Shown: positions 5,032-12,262 of the stretch, one piece after another | Layout of the letters: every line of letters begins with the position of its first letter | How positions within the stretch are numbered: position 1 is the first letter of the stretch | Assembly (NCBI GenBank): GCA_009787945.1 | Contig: WQSI01000047.1 | Span: 1 to 12,262 of the forward strand | Reading direction: 5' to 3' | Source of the DNA: Defluviitaleaceae bacterium | Lineage (GTDB): Bacteria > Bacillota > Clostridia > Lachnospirales > WRAX01 | Length of the DNA: 12,262 nt | Notes under the pieces: generated by a model | Database searches by the model: none | Told to the model about the DNA's origin: nothing | The model's input: the letters and a program-made list of their open reading frames with translations, nothing else | Made by a program: the position numbers and the translations under genes

Positions 5032-6597
5032 ATGGAGCTTGTAAGAGAAAATATTATATTAAACAGGCACATGGGTCGGGAAAAAAGCCAGTTGTTGCTA
5101 GAAGGTGACATTATTGTGCCAGAGGCAAAGCCAGACATTGTATCTGTGCTGAAAACTGGGGCAAGGGTTAGCATTTCCAAGATAACGGCAGGGTCTGGGC
5201 GCATTGGCTTTTCGGGCAAAATGCGCATTGATGTGCTTTACACCGCAAACAGCGGGGAAATTTCTGTACATAGCCTATCAGCACAGGCATTTATTGATGA
5301 TTTCATCAACATGGAAGGCATTGAGCCGCATATGTGGGTCGATTTGACGGCAGAGCTTGCCAATGTAGACTACCGCATTGTAAACGACCGCAAATTAAAC
5401 TATCGCGCGGTTATCGACATTACAGCAGACGCTTGGGAAAAGCGGGATTTTGACGCGGTTAAGTCTATTGACGGCTTAGGGGCTGCGCAACAGAAAAATG
5501 CATTTTTTACCATGAGCAACATGGTTGCTAAACAAATGGAGCATTTTACCGTGCGGGATGAAATTACCCTGCCCCCTTCAAAGCCCGCAATTTCCGAGCT
5601 TCTACAGGTTAGTGTGGACATTGCAAACAAAGATGTGCGCCTGGCAGATGGAAGGGTGGATGTAAGCGGAAACCTTATCATTTCTCCCTTGTACAAAAGC
5701 AGCGAAGAGGAAGCCCTTATTGAATTTGCAGATTTCGAGTTGCCCTTCTCGGGTTCGCTGGATGTGGGGATTGCTAATTCACAAGCTTTTGGTGATGTAA
5801 ACCTGTCCATTTCTGACTTTATCGTGGATTTGGTGGCAGATGCCGATGGTAACAACAAAATCCTAGGCATTGAAACCACAATCAGCGCAGACATTAAAAT
5901 TTCAGAAAGCCAGCAAATGGACATTTTAGAAGATGCCTACTGCATAGACCAACATCTGGACATTACGGCAGAAAACATGGAATATCAGCGGCTTATCTGC
6001 CGCAACCGCAACCAATTTAACTTAAAAGAAACCGTCCAATTAAGCGGTGCGCCAGAAATTTTGCAGATTTTGCAGGTAAGCGGCACAGCCCGCATCGAGG
6101 ACACCAGGGTTATTGATGATAAGGTGGTTGTTGAAGGTCTTTTGGAGGCGGACATTCTCTTTGTGGCAAACAGCGACACAGACCCAATCTTTAACTACAC
6201 AGCTCACCTGCCCATCCGCCAGACCATCGAAACCAAAGGAGCTGTAATGGGCATGGAAGCGCAAATTGCCCATGGCATCGACCAAATTAGCTTCAATATG
6301 CTAGGCGGCAACGAAGTGGAACTGCGCTTTAACCTTAACTTTGACACCCTTATCCAAGAGGCTGTTTCCACCAAGTTTATCCAGGAAATTGAGTTTAGCC
6401 CATTGGATAAAGAGGTTTTTGATGCCCTGCCGAGCATGGTTATTCTTGCGGCAGAAAAAGGCGACAGCCTGTGGAGTGTTGCAAAAAAATATAATGCAGA
6501 TTTAGAAGAGCTTGCAAAAATTAATAATCTTGAGGTTAGTGACAATTTGTTCCTTGGGCAAAAGCTGCTTGTTGTTAAAAAGGTTTCGGAAGAGTAA
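5032..6597 (+). CDS. sipL: SipL-like spore coat morphogenesis protein (SPOCS repeats plus LysM)
   Basis: This is a 521-residue protein. Three related SPOCS (DUF3794) units are visible: about 40-130 (ending NYRAVIDITADAW), 180-295 and 335-445, each with alternating beta strands such as VDVSGNLIISPLY and VVVEGLLEADILFV. A single LysM domain closes the protein (about 472-516, KGDSLWSVAKKYNADLEELAKINNL and LFLGQKLLV). This layout matches C. difficile SipL, which binds the ATPase SpoIVA through its LysM domain and anchors the coat around the forespore in the mother cell. There is no signal peptide, as expected for a mother-cell cytosol protein. The ATG has GGAGGGG 6 nt upstream. The gene stands alone between a sigma-E-like promoter and its own terminator. 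A general DUF3794/LysM paralogue of another spore role is possible, but length and order favour SipL. Confidence 0.85.
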   Translation: MELVRENIILNRHMGREKSQLLLEGDIIVPEAKPDIVSVLKTGARVSISKITAGSGRIGFSGKMRIDVLYTANSGEISVHSLSAQAFIDDFINMEGIEPHMWVDLTAELANVDYRIVNDRKLNYRAVIDITADAWEKRDFDAVKSIDGLGAAQQKNAFFTMSNMVAKQMEHFTVRDEITLPPSKPAISELLQVSVDIANKDVRLADGRVDVSGNLIISPLYKSSEEEALIEFADFELPFSGSLDVGIANSQAFGDVNLSISDFIVDLVADADGNNKILGIETTISADIKISESQQMDILEDAYCIDQHLDITAENMEYQRLICRNRNQFNLKETVQLSGAPEILQILQVSGTARIEDTRVIDDKVVVEGLLEADILFVANSDTDPIFNYTAHLPIRQTIETKGAVMGMEAQIAHGIDQISFNMLGGNEVELRFNLNFDTLIQEAVSTKFIQEIEFSPLDKEVFDALPSMVILAAEKGDSLWSVAKKYNADLEELAKINNLEVSDNLFLGQKLLVVKKVSEE

Positions 6598-6598
6598 A

Positions 6599-6648
6599 AA
6601 CAAATAAATGCTGCCAAAGCAATTAATGGCGGCACTTATTTGTTTTTA
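6599..6648 (+). terminator. Intrinsic terminator after sipL
   Basis: An 18-bp stem forms between 6599-6616 and 6627-6644 with one A-C mismatch and one wobble pair, a 10-nt loop, and a short T run (TTTATA) after it. The A-rich left flank means it may work in both directions. It separates sipL from the next operon. Confidence 0.85.
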
Positions 6649-6669
6649 TAATAAACACTGAATTTGCAG

Positions 6670-6698
6670 TTGAATTTAATTCGGCCTTGTGTTATACT
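6670..6698 (+). promoter_or_regulatory. Sigma-A-like promoter of the CNNM-radA-A2M run
   Basis: -35 TTGAAT (6670-6675; 4 of 6), spacer 17 bp, -10 TATACT (6693-6698; 5 of 6). It lies between the sipL terminator and the next start codon, giving a short leader of about 28 nt. Confidence 0.6.
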
Positions 6699-6718
6699 AT
6701 ATACAAACTACATTTTTT

Positions 6719-6724
6719 GAGGAG
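6719..6724 (+). promoter_or_regulatory. Ribosome binding site that places the CNNM start at TTG 6733
   Basis: GAGGAG lies 8 nt before the TTG at 6733. It overlaps the alternative in-frame GTG at 6724, which therefore has no usable ribosome site. Confidence 0.75.
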
Positions 6725-6732
6725 TGGTATTC

Positions 6733-8109
6733 TTGGATTCTAGCAGTACGGGACAAATTGTTAGTTATACTGCACAATATTATAGCACAGCCGCTGGCGG
6801 CTCTGGTATTGGGCAGATAATTTTTGCTGTTGTCCTTTTAATGTTTGGTATTTTGTTTTCCATGTCAGAAACAGCTTTAACATCTGTCAGCACAATAACT
6901 GTGCGCCGCATGAAAGAAGAGGGCAAAAAGCGCGCAGCGGCTGTAGAAAAGCTGATAAACAAAAAGGACAAACTTTTGTCCTCTGTTCTAATTGGTAATA
7001 ATATGGTGACCATTTTGCTCACAACAATCATCACCAGCTTCGCTATCCATGTTTCCACAAGTTACGAAACAGAAACGCGTAATGTGGCAATAGCCACGGC
7101 AGTTACCTCTCTTGTTGTTATCGTTTTTGGCGACATTATGCCGAAGGTTATCGCAACAAAAAACCCAAGCAAAATAAGCCTTGGCGTATCCCGCCCAATA
7201 TCTTGGGTTGTGTTCATCCTTTCACCAATCAGCACGGTTTTAAATGCCGTCATCAACAAAACCTTTAGTTTTATGGACAGCAAGGATGACGCAGAAGAGC
7301 AAGAGCAAAAAAAGCAAGAGCTTAAAACATATATCGAAATGTCCTCCGAGGACAGCGTTATCGAGGAAGAAGAAAGCAACATGATAGAGGCAGTGCTTGA
7401 GTTTAAGGAAGGCGACGTGCGGGATATTATGACCCCCCGCGTGGACATGGTTGCCATTTCCATCGACAGCACATATGAGCAGATTTTGGAAGTGTTCAAA
7501 GAAGAGCGTTTCAGCCGCTTGCCAGTTTTTGGAGAAGATTCTGATGACATTGTAGGTACAATCAACTTCAAAGACTTTATTTTGGAAGGGGATAAAAATA
7601 ATTTTAAATTGGAAGCCCCCTTAATGCGTGTGCCATATTTCGCTATGGAATATCAGTCCACATCGGCTTTGTTTAGCCACATGAAGTCTGTAGGGGCGAC
7701 CATCGCCATCATCAAAGACGAATTTGGCGGAACAGCAGGGCTTTGCACCCTAGAAGATTTGATTGAAACCATTGTTGGTGACATTTTTGATGAAGATGAC
7801 CAAGAAGATAAAGAAGAAAAAGAAAAAGAAATTGCCCCAACCTCCAACCCTGATGAATATTTGATTACAGGAACTGTCCGCCTTGAAGATTTTAATGAAT
7901 TTTTTGGCAGAGTTTTGCAATCTTCAGATTATGATACGGTGGCAGGGTATGTTATGGGACTTTTTGAATACATACCAGAAGAAGGGGAAAGTATCGAATA
8001 TCAAGGCATGACCTTTACAGTGGAAACCTTAGAGCGCAATATTATAGCTAGTTTGCGGGCAAAAATTGAAATGCCAGAAGAGCCAGAGGAAGAAGATGAG
8101 CAAGAATAA
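6733..8109 (+). CDS. CNNM/CBS/CorC-type membrane protein (hemolysin C family, UPF0053)
   Basis: This is a 458-residue integral membrane protein of the family that includes bacterial magnesium/cobalt efflux proteins such as B. subtilis MpfA. The CNNM (DUF21) domain has hydrophobic segments at about 26-47, 86-108, 118-138 and 156-175, with SMSETALTSV in the first and FGDIMPK after the third. The tandem CBS pair lies at about 230-355 (IMTPRVDMVAI, FSRLPVFGE, FGGTAGLCTLEDLIETIVGDI). The C-terminal CorC_HlyC domain lies at about 375-445 (YLITGTVRLEDFNEFFG, YDTVAGYVMG). The ends of the CBS and CorC domains are very acidic. Most relatives have FGE in the FGE-x-x-PK motif; here it is FGD, a mild change. 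The TTG start is set by GAGGAG 8 nt upstream. The stop overlaps radA by 14 nt. The transported ion cannot be told from sequence. Confidence 0.93.
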   Translation: MDSSSTGQIVSYTAQYYSTAAGGSGIGQIIFAVVLLMFGILFSMSETALTSVSTITVRRMKEEGKKRAAAVEKLINKKDKLLSSVLIGNNMVTILLTTIITSFAIHVSTSYETETRNVAIATAVTSLVVIVFGDIMPKVIATKNPSKISLGVSRPISWVVFILSPISTVLNAVINKTFSFMDSKDDAEEQEQKKQELKTYIEMSSEDSVIEEEESNMIEAVLEFKEGDVRDIMTPRVDMVAISIDSTYEQILEVFKEERFSRLPVFGEDSDDIVGTINFKDFILEGDKNNFKLEAPLMRVPYFAMEYQSTSALFSHMKSVGATIAIIKDEFGGTAGLCTLEDLIETIVGDIFDEDDQEDKEEKEKEIAPTSNPDEYLITGTVRLEDFNEFFGRVLQSSDYDTVAGYVMGLFEYIPEEGESIEYQGMTFTVETLERNIIASLRAKIEMPEEPEEEDEQE

Positions 8110-9460
8110 AACTAAAACAGTTTTCACCTGCACAGACTGCGGCCACGAAACAGGCAGATGGCTTGGAAAATGCCCAGGTTGCGGCGAATTTAACACCTTT
8201 GAAGAAACCGTGGCAATAGCTAAAAAGGTAGGGGCGGCCATTGGTCGCCCTGGTTTGACTTCCACAAAAGCTACAAAGCTTGGGGAAATAAAGTCTATTG
8301 AAGGGGATAAATTTGCCACAGGCTTAACAGAGCTTGACCGTGTATTGTCTGGAGGTATTGTTCCAGGCTCGTTAATGCTTCTTGGAGGTGAGCCAGGCAT
8401 TGGCAAATCCACCATACTTTTGCAAATTTGCCAAAATAAAGATTTTACGATTTTGTATGTGTCTGGAGAGGAAAGCCCTGGGCAGATAACCCTGCGGGCA
8501 GAGCGGCTTGGGGATTTTGGCGAGGACATTTACATCCTTGCAGAAAGCGACCTTGCCACAATTGAAGCAGAAATCCGCAAATACTCCCCTCAACTGTTGA
8601 TAATTGACAGTATCCAAACCATGGTTCATAGCGACTTAACCTCAGCGGCAGGGTCTGTTACCCAAGTTCGGGAGTCAACGGCATTTTTCATGCGCATGGC
8701 AAAAGAGCGGGGCATGGCAACCATTATCGTAGGGCATGTGACCAAAGAAGGGGCAATTGCAGGCCCAAAAATCCTTGAACATATGGTGGACTGTGTGCTG
8801 TATTTTGAAGGGGAGCGTCACGGGGGCTTCCGCGTCATCCGCGCTGTAAAAAACCGCTTTGGCTCAACTGGAGAAATTGGCATTTTTGAAATGGATGAAA
8901 AGGGCTTAAAGGCAATCGCAAACCCTTCTGAATATATGCTGACAGGGCGGCCCATTAACGCCCCTGGCTCTGTAATAACCTGCGCCATGGAAGGCAGCCG
9001 CCCCATTTTGGCAGAGGTGCAAGCTTTGGTGGCATCAACCAAAGCCCCCAACCCCCGCCGTGTGGTCAGCGGTATGGACTTTAACCGCGTTAACATGCTT
9101 CTTGCTATGCTTGAAAAGCGTTGCAGGCTATACCTAAGCCAGGCAGACAGTTATGTAAACATTGCAGGAGGTATGAAGCTTAGCGAACCTGCCGCAGACC
9201 TAGCGGCAATAGCGGCAATAGCTTCCAGCTACAAAAACAATCCCATCAACCATGAGAGCCTAATTTTCGGGGAAGTTGGGCTGACTGGCGAGGTGCGCAG
9301 TGTAAATTTTGCCCAGCAACGCATCAACGAAGGGGCAAAGCTGGGTTTTAAAGAGATAATCATCCCTCAGGCGAATTTAAAGGGGCTGAAGCGTCCAGAA
9401 GGGGTGAAGGTTCTTGGTGTGTCTAGTATCAGCGAGTTGCTGTCGTTAATTATTGGATAA
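8096..9460 (+). CDS. radA: DNA repair protein RadA (branch-migration helicase, Lon-like domain)
   Basis: RadA is a cytoplasmic RecA-like ATPase that processes recombination intermediates. At 454 residues it is close to the B. subtilis length of 458. Visible parts: a four-Cys zinc motif (Cys12, 15, 26, 29) in CTDCGHETGRWLGKCPGCG; Walker A GGEPGIGKST at 97-106; Walker B LLIIDS at 167-172; the RadA signature KNRFG at 252-256; and a C-terminal Lon-protease-like domain from about 285, used for hexamer assembly. All key residues are present. The ATG at 8096 has GAGGA close upstream and lies 14 nt inside the preceding gene, so translation is probably coupled. A start at 8066 would add ten residues within that gene and has no ribosome site. 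disA and clpC, common radA neighbours in Bacilli, are absent here. Confidence 0.97.
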   Translation: MSKNKTKTVFTCTDCGHETGRWLGKCPGCGEFNTFEETVAIAKKVGAAIGRPGLTSTKATKLGEIKSIEGDKFATGLTELDRVLSGGIVPGSLMLLGGEPGIGKSTILLQICQNKDFTILYVSGEESPGQITLRAERLGDFGEDIYILAESDLATIEAEIRKYSPQLLIIDSIQTMVHSDLTSAAGSVTQVRESTAFFMRMAKERGMATIIVGHVTKEGAIAGPKILEHMVDCVLYFEGERHGGFRVIRAVKNRFGSTGEIGIFEMDEKGLKAIANPSEYMLTGRPINAPGSVITCAMEGSRPILAEVQALVASTKAPNPRRVVSGMDFNRVNMLLAMLEKRCRLYLSQADSYVNIAGGMKLSEPAADLAAIAAIASSYKNNPINHESLIFGEVGLTGEVRSVNFAQQRINEGAKLGFKEIIIPQANLKGLKRPEGVKVLGVSSISELLSLIIG

Positions 9461-9472
9461 GGAGTGAGTTTT

Positions 9473-12262
9473 ATGAAAACTTTGAAAAGGATTGCCGCTT
9501 TTTGTTTAGCGGTGCTTATGACAATGAGTATAGTGCCTATTACCAATTTATCAGCCCAACCAGAGGTTGACACGCGAGAGGGCTTCACCCTTGTGCCAAC
9601 GGCTTTCGGGCAAACGGGGATTGAAACCACAAGCGCCTTTGTGCTAACAACCCCTACGGACACCATGCCGAACCTGTCCATTGACGGTCAGCCCTCCCCC
9701 GCCATAAACCGCACAGAGGCAAATAGGTTTTACATAACCCCTGCCACGCCCCTACGTGCCAACACAGTCTATATTTTTAGGGTGGCGCGGGCAAATGAAC
9801 CTGACATTACATGGGCATTTCAAACTGCCAAAAATTTTGAAATTTTATCCACATTGCCTGGAAACCAAGGGGCTTTTGTTCCTGTTAACGTTGGCATCGA
9901 AGTCAACTTTTCCTTGGGGGCAGAGGTGGATTTGGAAAGCCATTTTACAATCTACCCCCATGTGGAAGGGTGGTTTGTCTACGATGGCAATACCACGGTT
10001 TTTATGCCCATAAGCCCTCTTGCTTACAGCACCATCTACACCGTCACCATTGACGGCGACCTTGGTCTTGCTAACTCTGCCCAAACCCTTGGGCAAGATT
10101 TTATATTCTCATTTGAAACCATGCCCCAAACAGAGGAAGAAGTTGAAGCGGCTTTTCAGCCAAGAACCCAAGTACAATTCACTGAAAATTTTGTAGAGTT
10201 CCCTTCTTTCGAGCCTGCCCGCATTGGGTTTCGTTTAATATCTAACACATGGGATAATATCCCAGATACGGAATTTAGGGTTTATCGTTTTGAGGATTTG
10301 CACCAAGCCGCAGATGCAGTAAACCAAATCGCAGGCATACCTAGCTGGTCCCACTTCGCCCAAATTAGGAGCTTAGTTGACACAGAGGGGCTTGCCCATG
10401 TGCTGTCCTTTGAAGCCGAAAGCCCAATAAGATGGCAAACCGCCCAAGCCAGCCTGCCAGAGGTGTTGCCCCCTGGCTTTTACCTGATAAATGCCACTGT
10501 TGGCGAAGATTCTGTTCCTCGTCAAATGGTAATGCAAATAACTAATCTAGCTGTGCAGGTGGTGGCAGACGACACATCTGCCATTGTTTGGGTTAACCAT
10601 ATGACAACAGGTGAGCCTGCCATAGGTGCAGAAATTTGGTCATCTGTCACGGAAAACCTGTATACTGCCGATGATGACGGCATTTCCGTAATAAACCGTG
10701 GCATTGGTGACGGCACAGGTGACATGCTGCACATCACCGCAGAAGCTGAAGAGGTGGCGGTGTTTTTCCCTGGGTGGAACGCCTGGGGCAGAGCCGTATC
10801 CCCTAGCTGGGGCATACCCAATGACAATTATTGGTCAGTTTTGCAACTAGACCGCACTTTGTTCAGCCCTAGGGATACTGTGTCATTTTGGGGCTTTGCC
10901 AGCCCTCGCAACGGCAACGAAAATACAGGCTATCTAACCGCTACAATCGCCCAAGGGTTCGATATTATGCACCGTGAGGCAGTTGCCACAGAAAACGGCG
11001 GTTTCCACGGGGAAATAACCCTGCCAAACCTGACCCCAGGGGGCTATAACCTGACAATTTCTTATGGCGATACAAACATCACCCAAATTTTCTTCACTGT
11101 AGAGGATTTTGTTTTACCTCCATACCAAATGCACACCACAGCAGACCAAGTTGCGGTTTTCATAGGCGAAGAAGCTACCTTTAATGTGAGAAGTGAATTT
11201 TTTGAAGGTACACCAGTGGCGGAGCTTGAGGTCATCTACGGCTTTTTTGGGTCAAATTTGCAGACCAATGCCCAAGGGCAAGGACAGACCGACATAAACG
11301 GCAACTTTGCCCGCCCCACTGGCATTATACAACCTAGCGGCACAGCCCAGGGTCAAGCAACCTTAACATTTAGAACAGAAGCCACCCTGCCAGAAATTGG
11401 GCGCACATTCAGGCAGGCATCTGTTCGGGTGTTTATCAACGATATTAACGTAGCTGTGGAAACCAGCCGCCAGGGGGCAGATGCCACCGTGGCTGTTAAT
11501 GTCCACGAAATAACCCTTGACAGGCTAAACAACGGCACAAACACCCATTTTAATGACTTTTTAGCAGACCCAGTGCCAGGTCAGGCTCTGTCTGCCGCTG
11601 TATCCCGTATCTATTGGGTGGCAGAGCGCACAGGGGAGGTTTATGATTTTATACAACGCAGGGTTGTGCCAGTTTACCGCCACAACCGCCATGAAGAGAT
11701 TATAGACCGCTTTAGCCTTACAACTGATGCTGATGGTTACGCCAGGCACGATTTCACCGTGCCAGACCGCTTACATGAAAGCTATCGCATTACCATAACC
11801 ACCACTGACGGAAATGGTCGCACCATCACCCACCAACGTTTTATCGGGCGGGATTGGAGCAGTTTTCACTGGGATGCCAACGACAACCAAATGAATTTGC
11901 ATCAAGAGCAAGAGGGAGATGTATTTGCCATTGGTGACGAAATAAACTTAACCGTCCGTCGTGGCGTAGAGCCGTTAATCCAAGGCAGAACCTTGTTTGT
12001 TATGGTGCAAAACGGCATCCTAACCCATCATGTAGGCGATAACTATTTTGATTTTGAATTTGAAGGCGGTCATGTGCCAAATATTGCCGTCCATGCCTTT
12101 TATTTCAATGGCCACACATATTACAACAGCTTTAGGATGACCCGCAGAATCCGTTTTGACACGGCAGAGCGCAACCTTAACATCGAAATTACTGCCGACC
12201 AAGAGTCTTACCGACCCAGCGGCACAGCCACCCTAACCATTACCACCACCGACAACGAGGGC
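9473..12262 (+). CDS. Secreted alpha-2-macroglobulin-like protein (partial, 3' end outside window)
   Basis: An open frame of 930 codons runs from the ATG at 9473 to the right edge without a stop. GGAG lies 8 nt before the ATG, and the gene starts 12 nt after radA ends. Residues 1-28 form a signal peptide (KTLKR, then a hydrophobic core, cut predicted after NLSA); there is no clear lipobox. Residues about 121-215 look like a bacterial Ig-like domain. Macroglobulin-type domains follow: about 358-450 (MTTGEPAIGAEIW), 455-540 (LQLDRTLFSPRDTVSFWGF, equivalent to the D-R-x-x-Y-x-P-G-D-T motif of MG2), 546-645 (MG3-like, EEATFNVRSEFFEGTPVAEL), 648-780, and a new one at 902-930 (YRPSGTATLTITTTDNEG). 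The thioester region and C-terminus are beyond the window, so protease trapping is not shown. A surface adhesin-like role is the main alternative. Confidence 0.85.
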   Translation, partial: MKTLKRIAAFCLAVLMTMSIVPITNLSAQPEVDTREGFTLVPTAFGQTGIETTSAFVLTTPTDTMPNLSIDGQPSPAINRTEANRFYITPATPLRANTVYIFRVARANEPDITWAFQTAKNFEILSTLPGNQGAFVPVNVGIEVNFSLGAEVDLESHFTIYPHVEGWFVYDGNTTVFMPISPLAYSTIYTVTIDGDLGLANSAQTLGQDFIFSFETMPQTEEEVEAAFQPRTQVQFTENFVEFPSFEPARIGFRLISNTWDNIPDTEFRVYRFEDLHQAADAVNQIAGIPSWSHFAQIRSLVDTEGLAHVLSFEAESPIRWQTAQASLPEVLPPGFYLINATVGEDSVPRQMVMQITNLAVQVVADDTSAIVWVNHMTTGEPAIGAEIWSSVTENLYTADDDGISVINRGIGDGTGDMLHITAEAEEVAVFFPGWNAWGRAVSPSWGIPNDNYWSVLQLDRTLFSPRDTVSFWGFASPRNGNENTGYLTATIAQGFDIMHREAVATENGGFHGEITLPNLTPGGYNLTISYGDTNITQIFFTVEDFVLPPYQMHTTADQVAVFIGEEATFNVRSEFFEGTPVAELEVIYGFFGSNLQTNAQGQGQTDINGNFARPTGIIQPSGTAQGQATLTFRTEATLPEIGRTFRQASVRVFINDINVAVETSRQGADATVAVNVHEITLDRLNNGTNTHFNDFLADPVPGQALSAAVSRIYWVAERTGEVYDFIQRRVVPVYRHNRHEEIIDRFSLTTDADGYARHDFTVPDRLHESYRITITTTDGNGRTITHQRFIGRDWSSFHWDANDNQMNLHQEQEGDVFAIGDEINLTVRRGVEPLIQGRTLFVMVQNGILTHHVGDNYFDFEFEGGHVPNIAVHAFYFNGHTYYNSFRMTRRIRFDTAERNLNIEITADQESYRPSGTATLTITTTDNEG

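Noticed and set aside
5400..5924. 174-codon minus-strand ORF inside sipL
   Set aside because: It is a Ser-rich shadow frame without a ribosome site; the plus strand encodes clear SPOCS repeats.
8029..8529. 166-codon minus-strand ORF over the CNNM/radA junction
   Set aside because: It is the antisense of the radA zinc finger and Walker region, with no domain of its own.

Overview
The window looks like chromosomal core sequence from an endospore-forming, low-to-moderate GC Firmicute of the class Clostridia. The evidence is the gene order nusA-ylxR-ylxQ-infB, a SipL-type spore-coat morphogenesis protein (SPOCS repeats plus a C-terminal LysM domain) behind a promoter that resembles the sigma-E consensus, strong AGGAGG-type ribosome binding sites, and TTG start codons. 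I see no tRNA, rRNA, CRISPR array, insertion sequence or phage gene.

Left part, minus strand (1-3225). A translation/transcription-factor cluster runs leftward: nusA (2883-1606), ylxR (1580-1335), ylxQ (1344-1024) and the first 341 codons of infB (1023 to beyond the left edge). Genes are tightly packed, with a 25-nt gap, a 10-nt overlap and a stop directly abutting a start. A promoter-like pair (TTGCAA-17-TATAAT) lies at 3034-3006, and a terminator-like hairpin lies between it and nusA, so attenuation of the operon is possible. rimP, which usually precedes nusA in Firmicutes, is absent. Upstream is a small Cys-rich ORF (3225-3007) that I do not recognise.

Middle, plus strand (3358-4818). A two-domain protein of unknown function is followed by a small protein with an N-terminal SHOCT-like segment, a long charged helix and a Cys cluster, then a clear intrinsic terminator. 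From 4819 to 5031 there is no convincing gene. This stretch holds a strong GC-rich hairpin that reads as a terminator only on the minus strand, a doubtful 13-codon ORF and the sigma-E-like promoter.

Right part, plus strand (5032-12262). sipL stands alone between that promoter and its own terminator. A sigma-A-like promoter then starts a three-gene run: a CNNM/CBS/CorC-type membrane protein, radA (overlapping it by 14 nt) and, 12 nt later, a secreted alpha-2-macroglobulin-like protein that stays open through the right edge (930 codons seen). The last three probably share a transcript, although no functional link between them is obvious.

Nothing here is a clear new multi-gene system. The items most worth checking are the Cys-rich small ORF overlapping the nusA promoter, the nusA leader hairpin, the orphan minus-strand terminator, the repeat-rich tails of NusA and IF-2, and the alpha-2-macroglobulin-like gene in a spore-former.
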